Of a DNA stretch of 64,000 bases, positions 18,640 to 27,079 are shown piece by piece (position 1 is the stretch's first letter; every line of letters begins with the position of its first letter). The translations under genes and the position numbers were made by a program. The notes under the pieces were generated by a model that saw only the letters and a program-made list of their open reading frames with translations, did not search any database and was not told where the DNA came from. The stretch comes from Glaciecola sp. XM2. Lineage in GTDB: Bacteria > Pseudomonadota > Gammaproteobacteria > Enterobacterales > Alteromonadaceae. Where the stretch lies: NCBI RefSeq assembly GCF_018595715.1, contig NZ_JAHEOJ010000028.1:184703-248702 (forward strand), given 5' to 3'.

Positions 18640-19365
18640 CTACTGGCAGTCCAACACATTATTGTAAACAAAGGTCTCTTTTACTTGCGCCCACATGCAC
18701 GCTGTGCGCATAGTATCGGTTCGCTCAATTGTCGCTAGCACTGTATCGCGACTGTTGGGATTGCGTAAACCGCTTAATACTCGAGTCTGCGTTTTATCTC
18801 GAATCTTTCTGTAAAACGGGTGATTTGCTTGGTAAAGAGTCAGGCCAAGTTGTGAAAACAATATGTGTACTTCATGTTTTTGCGGGCCTAACTGGTGTGC
18901 GTGTTGCAGATACTCGAGCATTTGTTCGTCAAATTCATTTAGACGCCACTTAATCATCGCCAGCGACGCCCACGTTACTGGCCATGCAGGGCGCATGCGT
19001 GTCGCTCTTAAGTAATCCTCTTTGGCTATTTGTAAATGTGCCGGTGCCTCAAAACCAGTAACCACTCCCCACTCTGCGACTTGGCCCGAAAGGTCGGCAT
19101 ATAATGGGTGTGTTGGGTGAAAATATTCAGCGGAAGCAATCGAGCTTCTAGCGCTTTTGTACCGTTGTTCCGTTTGGTTAGTGCCCTTTGCTTGCCATTC
19201 TTCTAGAGTGTTTCTCACCGAATAATAATCTAAAGAAGCATAGCCAAAACGAAATGCATGAAAGGCCCCAATTGTCGCAATTAGGAGGACAAACAATGTT
19301 AGCATCTGCTTTTTTGTTGCATGCTTTTTTAGCCACTGAAACAGGTTTATACGAGTCATCAGCAT
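18640..19365 (-). CDS. VpsP-like membrane-anchored EPS accessory protein
   Basis: Protein of about 241 residues with one N-terminal TM helix (roughly 20-40) and a helical periplasmic part containing TPR-like segments (YLRATRMRPAWPVTWASLA, LQHAHQLGPQKHEVHILFSQ). Its function is not established. Proteins of this type accompany Wzc and O-antigen-ligase genes in Vibrio vps-like clusters, where the homologue is called VpsP; that link is from memory of gene order and general shape. The ATG at 19365 overlaps the preceding stop (TAATG), so it is preferred over the GTG at 19374. It is the last gene of the export operon. Confidence 0.78.
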   Translation of the reverse strand: MLMTRINLFQWLKKHATKKQMLTLFVLLIATIGAFHAFRFGYASLDYYSVRNTLEEWQAKGTNQTEQRYKSARSSIASAEYFHPTHPLYADLSGQVAEWGVVTGFEAPAHLQIAKEDYLRATRMRPAWPVTWASLAMIKWRLNEFDEQMLEYLQHAHQLGPQKHEVHILFSQLGLTLYQANHPFYRKIRDKTQTRVLSGLRNPNSRDTVLATIERTDTMRTACMWAQVKETFVYNNVLDCQ

Positions 19366-20093
19366 TAGCGCCACTGCGTATTTTCAGTAATCTGAGCGGG
19401 TACTGTGTGCAATAAAGTGTTGGCAACCACCTCGCCTTTGTCTTTACTGATGCAATCAAAAGCGGCTTTCATTTCGTTTGGGCGCTTGTGCAGATTATGC
19501 ATATCTGAGGCTACATAGGAGATAAGTTTATCCTCAAGCATTTGCCAAACACATTGCTTAACAGATTCAGAAAAAGTGCCCGAAAATGCGCCGGCTGTAG
19601 CCTGAAACATTACGCCTAAACGCTTTAACCAAATAGCCTTTTCATAATGCGCCAATACATCTCGGTTGCGTTCAGGATGGGGAATAACAACCTGAATATC
19701 ACGTTTTGTCAGCCAGCGAACCAAACTATCTACGCCTACTGGAATATGGCTGTGAGGTAGCTCTAACAACAATACCCTTTTACCTTGAAAATGCCCTAAA
19801 AAAGGCAATGCGTTACTGGTGATTTTTTCTGGAACTTCGATGCCTAAACGCACTTCACATGCGTAGCTTAGTTTCAAAGGGATATCGTGTTGGTGCACCG
19901 CATTAACGGTAGCCACAAAGCTTTTTTCAATGGTGGTTAGGGTATTGTCGAAGGTGCCAGGGTGAATGTGCGGTGTGCAAACCATGTGCGTTACGCCCTG
20001 CTCGCTAGCCTGTTTGGCGAGCGCTATGCTTTCTTCTAATGTACGCGCACCATCATCAATACCGGCAAGAATATGGCTGTGTAAATCTATCAA
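19365..20093 (-). CDS. CpsB/CapC-type PHP-domain tyrosine phosphatase
   Basis: Metal-dependent protein-tyrosine phosphatase of the PHP superfamily that removes phosphate from the tyrosine cluster of Wzc-type kinases (family knowledge). The 242 residues show the metal-ligand motifs MIDLHSHILAGIDDGA (residues 1-16), CTPHIHPG near residue 39, a PHPERN motif near residue 137 and ASDMHN near residue 200. It is coupled to the kinase gene by an ATGA overlap and to the VpsP-like gene by TAATG. It therefore replaces the low-molecular-weight phosphatase (Wzb) found in other capsule loci. Confidence 0.93.
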   Translation of the reverse strand: MIDLHSHILAGIDDGARTLEESIALAKQASEQGVTHMVCTPHIHPGTFDNTLTTIEKSFVATVNAVHQHDIPLKLSYACEVRLGIEVPEKITSNALPFLGHFQGKRVLLLELPHSHIPVGVDSLVRWLTKRDIQVVIPHPERNRDVLAHYEKAIWLKRLGVMFQATAGAFSGTFSESVKQCVWQMLEDKLISYVASDMHNLHKRPNEMKAAFDCISKDKGEVVANTLLHTVPAQITENTQWR

Positions 20094-22339
20094 CTGGTTT
20101 TATCATCAGCTTGGTAGCTATTATACCCATATTGGTCGTAGTAACCGGAGTATTCACCCGTACGCTGCGCCTTTTTAAGGTCAACCTGATTAAGGACCAC
20201 ACCATCTATGCGATGGCCTATTTCAACAAAACGGCTTAAGCCATTGTTGATAATTTTATCACTCGTGCTATCAGCCTTAACCACATAAATTAAAGAGTCA
20301 CATTGCTTTGACACAACAATGGCATCGCTGACCGCTTGGGTCGGCGCGCTGTCAACCACTATATAATCGTATTTATCTCTTAAGGTCTGCATCAGCTCTG
20401 CAAACTTTTGCGACGCAAGCAACTCTTGAGGATTAGGGGGAAGCGTACCTGCACTTAATATATCAACCTTAGACTGTTGGTCACAAACAATGCATTCTTC
20501 AAGGCTGTGACTGCCCGATATCACATTCGCCAATCCTGGCTGGAAGCCGGGCAATTCGAACAATCTTCCAAGGGAGGGCTTACGTAAATCAGTATCTAAC
20601 AGCAAGACTTTACTCAATTGGCCAAGGGCAAATGCCAAATTCACCGAGACCGTGCTTTTTCCCTCTTTCGGCACGCTAGATGTCACTAAAATGGTTTGCG
20701 ATGGTTTATCGATATTTAGTAGTTGCAGGCTCGTTCTTAGCGTCCTTACAGACTCACTAAAAATATGATGATTCGGGTCAAAGAAATGTCGCAAAGAAAG
20801 GTTTTCATGCTTTTTGTGCGCCTGCCACGGTATTAATCCAAGCATGCGCTGAGATAGCTTGCGTTCAACGTCATCTGTTGACCTAATCCCACGACTTAAC
20901 GCCTCTAGCGAAAGGGCTAAGAATACGCCTAAGCCAGTGCTTAAAAACATTGCCGCTGCGATGATTAACAATTTGTTCGGCTTCGCCGGTGCAATGGGTG
21001 GAACAGCCGAATCAAGCACGCGTGCATTTGCAGACTCAAAACCACCAAGTTGGTCTGTTTCCTTTAGTCGGGTGAAAAAGCTATCATACAATTGCTGATT
21101 AATATCCACATCACGCTGCAACGTTCTCCTTGTGCTTTCGAGGCTAGACAGCTTCCTAAATTCTGCTTTTGCTTCCTCGACTTCTCGACGTAAGGCTCGC
21201 ACTTTAGTTTGTGTGGTGCGGTACTCATTGGTGATACCGGATACTAGATTTGCGATCTGCTGACTTAAGCTACCCTGAATAGAGCTAAGCTCTGCATTTG
21301 CAGCAATCATCACCGGATGCTTAGGGCCATATACCTCACGAAGTTCAGACACTTTACTCTGCGCAATGACCTCCTCTCGTTTCACCGATTGGATAGATGG
21401 ATGATTCAGCACCTCTGGTACGCTAGAAAGCTCATTTATGCTGGCGCCCTGACGATTTACCTGGTCATAAATTGATTGGCTGCGCTGCAAGGCCACTTCC
21501 GCATCTAAAAGTTGGTCGCTTAATTGCTGTAACTCTTCTGAGGCCAAACCAACCACACCGTCAATGTCGACCAGTTGTTCTTGCTCATAAAAATCCGCTA
21601 GTTTACCTTCGGCTTCGCTGAGTTTCGTGCGCAAGCCTTGTAAACTGTTGTTTAGCCACGCGGTAGCTTTCTCCGTCATTTCAAGCTTTGCTTCTAGATA
21701 GCTCTCAATGTAAATGTCGGCAACGGTGTTTGCGATATCAGCACTCAGTTTGGCATCAGGGGTTTCGATAAACACCTCAACGACTTGTGTATTTTTAACC
21801 GGAACAACCCTTGTGTTTTGCAGAAGTAAGGTGGTCGCGAAAGCTTTATTTGCCAACAAAATATCGTCTTCACTTGGAGAGATTGTGGGCGTTTGAGGCA
21901 AAAAGGGTAGCGCTGATTTAAGCGTGAGTTTAAGCTCGTCCATAAAGGAGTCAAATGCACCTTTATTAGCCTCAAACACATCCCTATTGAACATCGGGTG
22001 CTCATGCAACTGCATGCGCTCTACAACACGCTGCGCAATTTGCCTGGAGCGCAAAATCTCGTACTGAGTTTCAAAGTATTCTTTGCGGCTAGAGTCAATC
22101 CCGTAAACCTCTTCAATTGACAATACGTTGGCTTGTTCTGACTCTATAAGTAAAGTGACTTTAGCACTATAAATGGGCGTCAACGATAAAACGATTAAGC
22201 TCACAAGAAGCGTTAAAAATATAGCAAGTCCAGCAATGCGCCAAAAATAACGTTTGATGGTTTGCAGATACTGCCCAAAATCAATGATATCGGAATCAAA
22301 CAGCTTTGCTTCTAGTTTATCGTTTTGTGTATTTACCAT
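20090..22339 (-). CDS. Polysaccharide co-polymerase / tyrosine autokinase (Wzc/VpsO-like)
   Basis: Inner-membrane BY-kinase controlling EPS chain length and export together with the Wza-like channel. In the 749 residues: an N-terminal Wzz domain with TM helix at about 33-53, a long periplasmic coiled coil (about 210-410), a second TM helix near 455, then a cytosolic kinase with Walker A (SSVPKEGKST, about residues 550-560), Walker A' (LLLDTDLRKP) and Walker B-like VVDSAP. The C-terminal tail has six tyrosines (YSGYYDQYGYNSY), the autophosphorylation cluster. It lies 18 bp downstream of the Wza-like gene, and its partner phosphatase follows with overlap. Confidence 0.95.
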   Translation of the reverse strand: MVNTQNDKLEAKLFDSDIIDFGQYLQTIKRYFWRIAGLAIFLTLLVSLIVLSLTPIYSAKVTLLIESEQANVLSIEEVYGIDSSRKEYFETQYEILRSRQIAQRVVERMQLHEHPMFNRDVFEANKGAFDSFMDELKLTLKSALPFLPQTPTISPSEDDILLANKAFATTLLLQNTRVVPVKNTQVVEVFIETPDAKLSADIANTVADIYIESYLEAKLEMTEKATAWLNNSLQGLRTKLSEAEGKLADFYEQEQLVDIDGVVGLASEELQQLSDQLLDAEVALQRSQSIYDQVNRQGASINELSSVPEVLNHPSIQSVKREEVIAQSKVSELREVYGPKHPVMIAANAELSSIQGSLSQQIANLVSGITNEYRTTQTKVRALRREVEEAKAEFRKLSSLESTRRTLQRDVDINQQLYDSFFTRLKETDQLGGFESANARVLDSAVPPIAPAKPNKLLIIAAAMFLSTGLGVFLALSLEALSRGIRSTDDVERKLSQRMLGLIPWQAHKKHENLSLRHFFDPNHHIFSESVRTLRTSLQLLNIDKPSQTILVTSSVPKEGKSTVSVNLAFALGQLSKVLLLDTDLRKPSLGRLFELPGFQPGLANVISGSHSLEECIVCDQQSKVDILSAGTLPPNPQELLASQKFAELMQTLRDKYDYIVVDSAPTQAVSDAIVVSKQCDSLIYVVKADSTSDKIINNGLSRFVEIGHRIDGVVLNQVDLKKAQRTGEYSGYYDQYGYNSYQADDKTS

Positions 22340-22357
22340 TTATGTGTAAGGTTCCAA

Positions 22358-22918
22358 TTAGAAAAAGCGCTGTTTAATCGTAACTATATCGCCGGGCATA
22401 ACAATCTCACCAGCTTCCACTTCTAAGGTGACTTCTTCTCCGGTCAAATTGCGCCGTATTGATACCACACTCTTAGAAGCGCGTTCGGTATATCCGCCTG
22501 CCAGTGCTGCGGCACGCTCTACAGTCAAACCGGGCTGATATGGATAACCCCCAGGCCTATTAACCTCACCATCAATGAAAAAGGGGCGGTACTCGATAAC
22601 GGTCACCGAAACAGAAGGGTCAATTAAATAGTCACCACGAAGACCCTTATCTATGAGTAACTCAACCTCATTGACTGATTGACCTATGAGGCGTATATCT
22701 CCTAAAAAAGGGTATCTGATGACGCCGATATTAGATAAACGCGTTTCTACCGTGAGGTCTTCTTGTCCGAAAACAGTGATACGAATAATGTCGCCGGCGC
22801 CTAAGGTATATTCGCCGGCTATAGGTGCTGGGGTCGGGGTTTGCGCCGTTACTGAGTTAACTAAACCTAATGTAAGCAGTACAAAACTCATCAATAAACA
22901 TTTCGAGCTACGTCTCAT
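22358..22918 (-). CDS. Short Wza-like polysaccharide export protein
   Basis: Periplasmic or outer-membrane polysaccharide export protein with a Poly_export domain (YTLGAGDIIRITVFGQEDLT, about residues 37-56) and one SLBB-like region (FFIDGEVNRPGGYPYQPG, about 113-130). It has a signal peptide (MRRSSKCLLMSFVLL, cleavage after VTAQ/TPTPAP region). At 186 residues it is about half the length of E. coli Wza and lacks the C-terminal amphipathic helix that forms the Wza pore, so it probably needs another protein to cross the outer membrane. The barrel encoded just upstream is a candidate. VpsN-like by length and context. Confidence 0.9.
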   Translation of the reverse strand: MRRSSKCLLMSFVLLTLGLVNSVTAQTPTPAPIAGEYTLGAGDIIRITVFGQEDLTVETRLSNIGVIRYPFLGDIRLIGQSVNEVELLIDKGLRGDYLIDPSVSVTVIEYRPFFIDGEVNRPGGYPYQPGLTVERAAALAGGYTERASKSVVSIRRNLTGEEVTLEVEAGEIVMPGDIVTIKQRFF

Positions 22919-22943
22919 TTATGCTCCTGTTCGAATTATCTGA

Positions 22944-24161
22944 CTATAGCGTGATCAATGCGTTTAAGAACAACTGATTACGTCCATAGTTGATGCGGTT
23001 TCGATTACTATCACGCTCGTCATATATGTAAGCCAATTCGAAGTTTAGCCAACGCCTGAACTGATAATACGCCGTTGCTTGAAAGCGCTGGTAGTCATCT
23101 TCTCGAATCGCTAAATCATCAGCGATTTGCCCTTCGTATACATCGTTTGCCAAACTAAATCGCACCGATGTACGAAAACGCTCTAACCATTCATGGCGCC
23201 ACTCGATAGAGTAATTTTCGCCACGGATGAAGTCTCCTTCTCCGTTGGTCTCATTCGAATCAGCACTAGTGGTGATTTCGACACTAGAATAAGCAACCGG
23301 TTCCCATAATACACCTAAGGTCCAATCAATCCCGCTGAAATCAGTGCGCTGTGAAGAGGTGAAATTTTTCTGCTCGTAGCCAATTTTAGCGAATCCTGAG
23401 GTTTTCGAAGTCGCTTCCCAATCTAAACCAACCAAGTAGGACAACTCTCGGCTATCTAGTGGATTGCCCTGTTCTAAGTCAAATTTATAAGAAATATTGG
23501 TATAGATTACATCAAATGTTGCATCCGTCGCCGGGCTGATGCGGTAGAAAAACGTGCCGCCAACGGTAGTAGAAACTCTGTCGCGAGCGCGATATACAGG
23601 AATATCGCGGTCGTAATTCAGTTCAGTGATATTGAAATTAAGGTCGAGTCTGCCGCTTGCATTGAATGCGCCATAGGAATACAAAAGATCAAAATCCGAC
23701 TCTTTAAACTTATCTGTTTCCGTTAGTTGTTCGCCCAGACCAATTGAAAAGTTACTGCCTCGGCGGTCATGACCATCTTCAAAATTAAGGGAGGCGATTA
23801 AGCGGTTTCTTGAGTCAAATTCTACGTTGGATTGAGCAAATAAAAAATGGTCCGTCGCATCATCTGCGCTGGTGCTAAAAAAATCTTCATTTACAATTCT
23901 ATATCCAAAAGTGACGTCACTCGCACCCAAGCTGCTGCTCATAGTGATTTGCGGGGCTATAATCCGAGACCAACTCTCAATAGCATTAATATCCGAGCGG
24001 ATAACGTTATCATCATAGCGAAGAGCAAGGTCTACAACGGGAGTAACATCAAAGCTTCCAAATGGAAAGCTCGCAGAATCATCAAACTTCTGGGCATTTG
24101 CAGATAACGCAAAAAGCATTATCACCGCTGCGCTAGCCATTTTTATTGTTTTCATTAGCAT
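22944..24161 (-). CDS. Outer-membrane beta-barrel protein of the EPS export operon
   Basis: A 405-residue protein with a signal peptide (cleavage after SANA) followed by alternating aromatic/polar strands, ending with LFLNALITL; the barrel is predicted from this pattern. Similar barrels lie at the head of Vibrio vps-II-like and other EPS operons and are thought to serve as the outer-membrane exit for the polymer. That role is inferred here from its position directly before a Wza-like protein that lacks its own pore helix. Two ATGs (24161 and 24155) are possible starts. It is the first gene of the operon. Confidence 0.82.
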   Translation of the reverse strand: MLMKTIKMASAAVIMLFALSANAQKFDDSASFPFGSFDVTPVVDLALRYDDNVIRSDINAIESWSRIIAPQITMSSSLGASDVTFGYRIVNEDFFSTSADDATDHFLFAQSNVEFDSRNRLIASLNFEDGHDRRGSNFSIGLGEQLTETDKFKESDFDLLYSYGAFNASGRLDLNFNITELNYDRDIPVYRARDRVSTTVGGTFFYRISPATDATFDVIYTNISYKFDLEQGNPLDSRELSYLVGLDWEATSKTSGFAKIGYEQKNFTSSQRTDFSGIDWTLGVLWEPVAYSSVEITTSADSNETNGEGDFIRGENYSIEWRHEWLERFRTSVRFSLANDVYEGQIADDLAIREDDYQRFQATAYYQFRRWLNFELAYIYDERDSNRNRINYGRNQLFLNALITL

Positions 24162-24542
24162 CCCTGTATCGAGAAAGTTTGCGCGGTTTAACCGTTATTT
24201 CCACGCTTTAATGGTGGAATGGTTGAATACCACAACTTGAGTGTATTTATCGAATGTTTTACCTCAACGATTATACATGACAGAACACGTAATAAACAAT
24301 TCTGATATCGCTTTGTACTGCCTCTTTTCGCTAAAAATCAATATTTTGGCCATATCCAAGCTCTTAAAATGGAACCGCTGCGTGAAAAGTAAAGCAAACC
24401 AGGCGCTTTTATACCTAACAGGGCATATAAAGACTTGCTTTCGCGCCCCAATTTAGTGAACATACGCGGTTCAAATACCATGTAACCATGCGCAGGTGAG
24501 CCCGTTCGAAGGAATGACGATCAGTTTTTATATTAAGCGAGT
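24162..24542. promoter_or_regulatory. Divergent control region between EPS export operon and sugar transferase gene
   Basis: A 381-bp AT-rich region with no convincing gene. It must hold the promoters for the leftward export operon and the rightward phosphosugar transferase. Visible are a perfect inverted repeat CGGTT-T-AACCG (24184-24194) and the arms TTCCAC / GTGGAA (24199-24204 and 24214-24219), both close to the export-operon start and therefore candidate regulator sites. No recognisable JUMPstart/ops element and no sigma-54 promoter was found. Confidence 0.5.
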
Positions 24543-25970
24543 ATGTCATTGAACAAACAACCAACACCCTCTAACAAACGTGGCGGGATTATACAGTCTA
24601 ATAAGAGCAGCTTTTCGACGCTCTATCGCTTGGTTGATTTGGTTATCCTCACGCTCTTATATTTCAGCGTATTGTATTTTAAAGATATCGCCATTGAGCC
24701 TGCCAACACCATTTTGTTGCTCTTAGGTATTATCACATTCAACATTTGTGCCGAAGGTTTAGACGTTTACCGCTCTTGGAGAACGCAGTCTACTTCGGCT
24801 ATGTTGAAAATGACTGTATTGGCTTGGACTGCCACTTGTTTAGTCATTATCGTTTGCGGATATTTTGTACCCAGCCTAATAAGTGTTAGTAATGAAAACG
24901 TCTTGCTGTGGTTCGGTATCGCTTATCCATCGCTTACAGCTTGGCGTATCATCTTCAGAAAAATCTTGTTTATTCAGCGCAAACGCGGCAGAAATAGTCG
25001 AACTGCAGCCATTATTGGGGCAACTTCCGCAGGCTACAATCTATCTCAGCAAATCATAGAGAATGATCAGCTTGGCATAAGACTTTTCGGTTTGTTTGAT
25101 GATAGAGCTCTGGCACGTTTACCTCACGAGTTCCAAAATCAGGTAAGTGGTAACATTGATGACGCGCTGCAAGCCGCTAAAGAGGGCAAGGTAGACTACA
25201 TTTATATCGCCATGCCGATGAGCGCTGAAACACGGATTATGGACATTCTCAACCAGTGTAGCGACACTACGTGTAGCGTTTATATTATTCCCAATTTCTT
25301 TATTTATAATCTGCTTAATTCACGCTGGCAGAGCGTGGGCTCGGTGCAGACCTTGAGCGTTTTTGACACACCTTTCCAAGGCGCGAGTAACGTACTCAAG
25401 CGCGCTGAAGATTTGGTGTTTGCAACCCTCATTTTAGCGATTGTCGTCATCCCTATGGCCTTTATTGCGCTGGGCATCAAGCTAACGTCACCGGGCCCTA
25501 TTATATTTAAGCAAAAACGATATGGTTTAGACGGTAGAGAAATAAAAGTCTACAAGTTTAGAACGATGAACGTACTAGAAGACAATGAAGTAAAACAAGC
25601 CAAGAAAAACGACGAGCGCGTTACCGGTTTTGGTGCCTTTTTAAGACGCACGTCTCTAGATGAGTTGCCACAGTTTTTCAACGTGTTACAAGGCAGAATG
25701 TCTATAGTAGGCCCACGGCCACATGCTGTGGCGCATAATGAAGAATATCGCAAACTAATCGAAGGTTACATGCTTCGCCATAAAGTAAAGCCTGGCATCA
25801 CGGGGTGGGCGCAGATAAATGGATTTAGAGGCGAAACCGAAACCATCAATAAAATGGTGGAGCGTGTTGAATACGATTTAGATTATATTCATCGCTGGTC
25901 GGTTTGGTTAGACGTAAAAATCATTGTAGTAACGGCTTTTAAAGGCTTTTTTGGAAAAAATGCCTACTAG
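24543..25970 (+). CDS. Undecaprenyl-phosphate sugar phosphotransferase (VpsL/WcaJ-like)
   Basis: Initiating enzyme of EPS assembly: it moves a hexose-1-phosphate, usually glucose, from UDP-sugar to undecaprenyl phosphate at the inner membrane. The 475 residues contain four or five N-terminal TM helices, a Rossmann-like middle (AAIIGATSAGYNLSQQI, near residue 155) and a re-entrant helix plus catalytic domain (KRAEDLVFATLILAIV, then KQKRYGLDGREIKVYKFRTM, TSLDELPQFFNVLQG and SIVGPRPHAV). These are the family hallmarks of polyisoprenyl-phosphate hexose-1-phosphate transferases. It is transcribed away from the export operon. The exact sugar is not decided by sequence. Confidence 0.93.
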   Translation: MSLNKQPTPSNKRGGIIQSNKSSFSTLYRLVDLVILTLLYFSVLYFKDIAIEPANTILLLLGIITFNICAEGLDVYRSWRTQSTSAMLKMTVLAWTATCLVIIVCGYFVPSLISVSNENVLLWFGIAYPSLTAWRIIFRKILFIQRKRGRNSRTAAIIGATSAGYNLSQQIIENDQLGIRLFGLFDDRALARLPHEFQNQVSGNIDDALQAAKEGKVDYIYIAMPMSAETRIMDILNQCSDTTCSVYIIPNFFIYNLLNSRWQSVGSVQTLSVFDTPFQGASNVLKRAEDLVFATLILAIVVIPMAFIALGIKLTSPGPIIFKQKRYGLDGREIKVYKFRTMNVLEDNEVKQAKKNDERVTGFGAFLRRTSLDELPQFFNVLQGRMSIVGPRPHAVAHNEEYRKLIEGYMLRHKVKPGITGWAQINGFRGETETINKMVERVEYDLDYIHRWSVWLDVKIIVVTAFKGFFGKNAY

Positions 25971-26086
25971 TTTGATAAAAAATTTACTGTGCGATACGCG
26001 AGCAATTTGCACCCGAGTTAATCCATAACCACACTGCCTTAGTAAAAATCGGATGCCTTTTATGCTTATCGCCTTGTGACCTTTAT

Positions 26087-26989
26087 ATGACTGCTGTTCC
26101 ATTAGTATTTCATCCCATCTATAGTCAACTGTCACTACCAGTGCGTCACCGCTTTCCAATTGAAAAATATCAGGGAATTAAAGACCGTTTGCTGTCACTA
26201 GGTGTAGGTGAGGCACAATTTAGCGAACCGTCTCCGCTCAACACTTTGCAGTTGAAATCCGTATATGATCCTGAATATATAGAACAGTTAACCACCGGCA
26301 CACTTGACCCAAAAGCCATGAGACGAATAGGCTTTCCCTGGTCGCAACAACTAATTGAGCGCACATTAACAGCGGCGGCAGGCACGGTTCTTTGCGGAGA
26401 GCTTGCATTACAACATGGTCGAGCGCTTAATCTGACCGGCGGATATCATCATGCGTTCGCTAACTTTGGTTCGGGCTTCTGCATGGTGAATGACCTCTAC
26501 TTAACGGCTCTACGTATGCTGCAAGAACCGCATATTGACCGTGTGCTGATTTTTGATTGTGATGTACACCAAGGTGATGGTACCGCGAAATTAGCGGCGA
26601 ATAATGCGAGCATTTATACCGTCTCCATCCATGGCGAAAAAAACTTCCCATATCGAAAGCAGGTTTCGGATCTCGATTTTGGCTTGGCTAAAGGGACTGG
26701 GGACGATGAATATCTAAGCACGGTGGAACAAGCGTTGTCGATGGCACTTACCTACTCTCAAGCTGATGCGGTCATTTATGACGCCGGCGTTGATATTCAC
26801 GTAGATGATGACTTGGGCCATTTAGACATTTCCACAGAAGGCGTTTACACGCGAGACAAAATGGTTTTTGATGCCTGCGATGAACATGGGTTACCTGTGG
26901 CCGCGGTCATTGGCGGTGGCTATCAACGAGATATTGACGCGCTGGTTGATGTGCATATCCAGTTATTTAAAGCTGCGGGCGCATATTAA
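26087..26989 (+). CDS. Histone-deacetylase-superfamily hydrolase
   Basis: Zinc amidohydrolase of the arginase/HDAC fold. Bacterial members deacetylate small molecules such as acetylpolyamines, or proteins. Of 300 residues, the tandem histidines are His121-His122 (GGYHHAF). The zinc ligands are Asp159 and His161 in FDCDVHQGDG and Asp236 in YDAGVD, and a late Gly-Gly-Gly-Tyr (GGGYQRD) supplies the catalytic Tyr. All key residues are present, so it should be active. It stands alone between the sugar transferase and the WYL regulator. The substrate is unknown; nothing nearby suggests acetoin or polyamine metabolism. Confidence 0.9.
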   Translation: MTAVPLVFHPIYSQLSLPVRHRFPIEKYQGIKDRLLSLGVGEAQFSEPSPLNTLQLKSVYDPEYIEQLTTGTLDPKAMRRIGFPWSQQLIERTLTAAAGTVLCGELALQHGRALNLTGGYHHAFANFGSGFCMVNDLYLTALRMLQEPHIDRVLIFDCDVHQGDGTAKLAANNASIYTVSIHGEKNFPYRKQVSDLDFGLAKGTGDDEYLSTVEQALSMALTYSQADAVIYDAGVDIHVDDDLGHLDISTEGVYTRDKMVFDACDEHGLPVAAVIGGGYQRDIDALVDVHIQLFKAAGAY

Positions 26990-27079
26990 CGCCACCTTAA
27001 TAGATGCCATCAAATTGATTGCGTACTGATTATTTATCCAGTACAATTCAGGGCAATATTAATCTAGGTATGAAGCACC

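Noticed and set aside
24241..24456. 71-codon open frame in the EPS divergent region
   Set aside because: It starts with GTG without ribosome site, and the product has no coherent domain or signal peptide.
24468..24500. GGTTCAAATACC, similar to a tRNA T-loop
   Set aside because: No matching acceptor stem, D arm or anticodon arm can be built around it.
13518..24542. Sigma-54 (-24/-12) promoters before the EPS and lap genes
   Set aside because: No convincing TGGCAC-N5-TTGC match was found in the intergenic regions read by eye.
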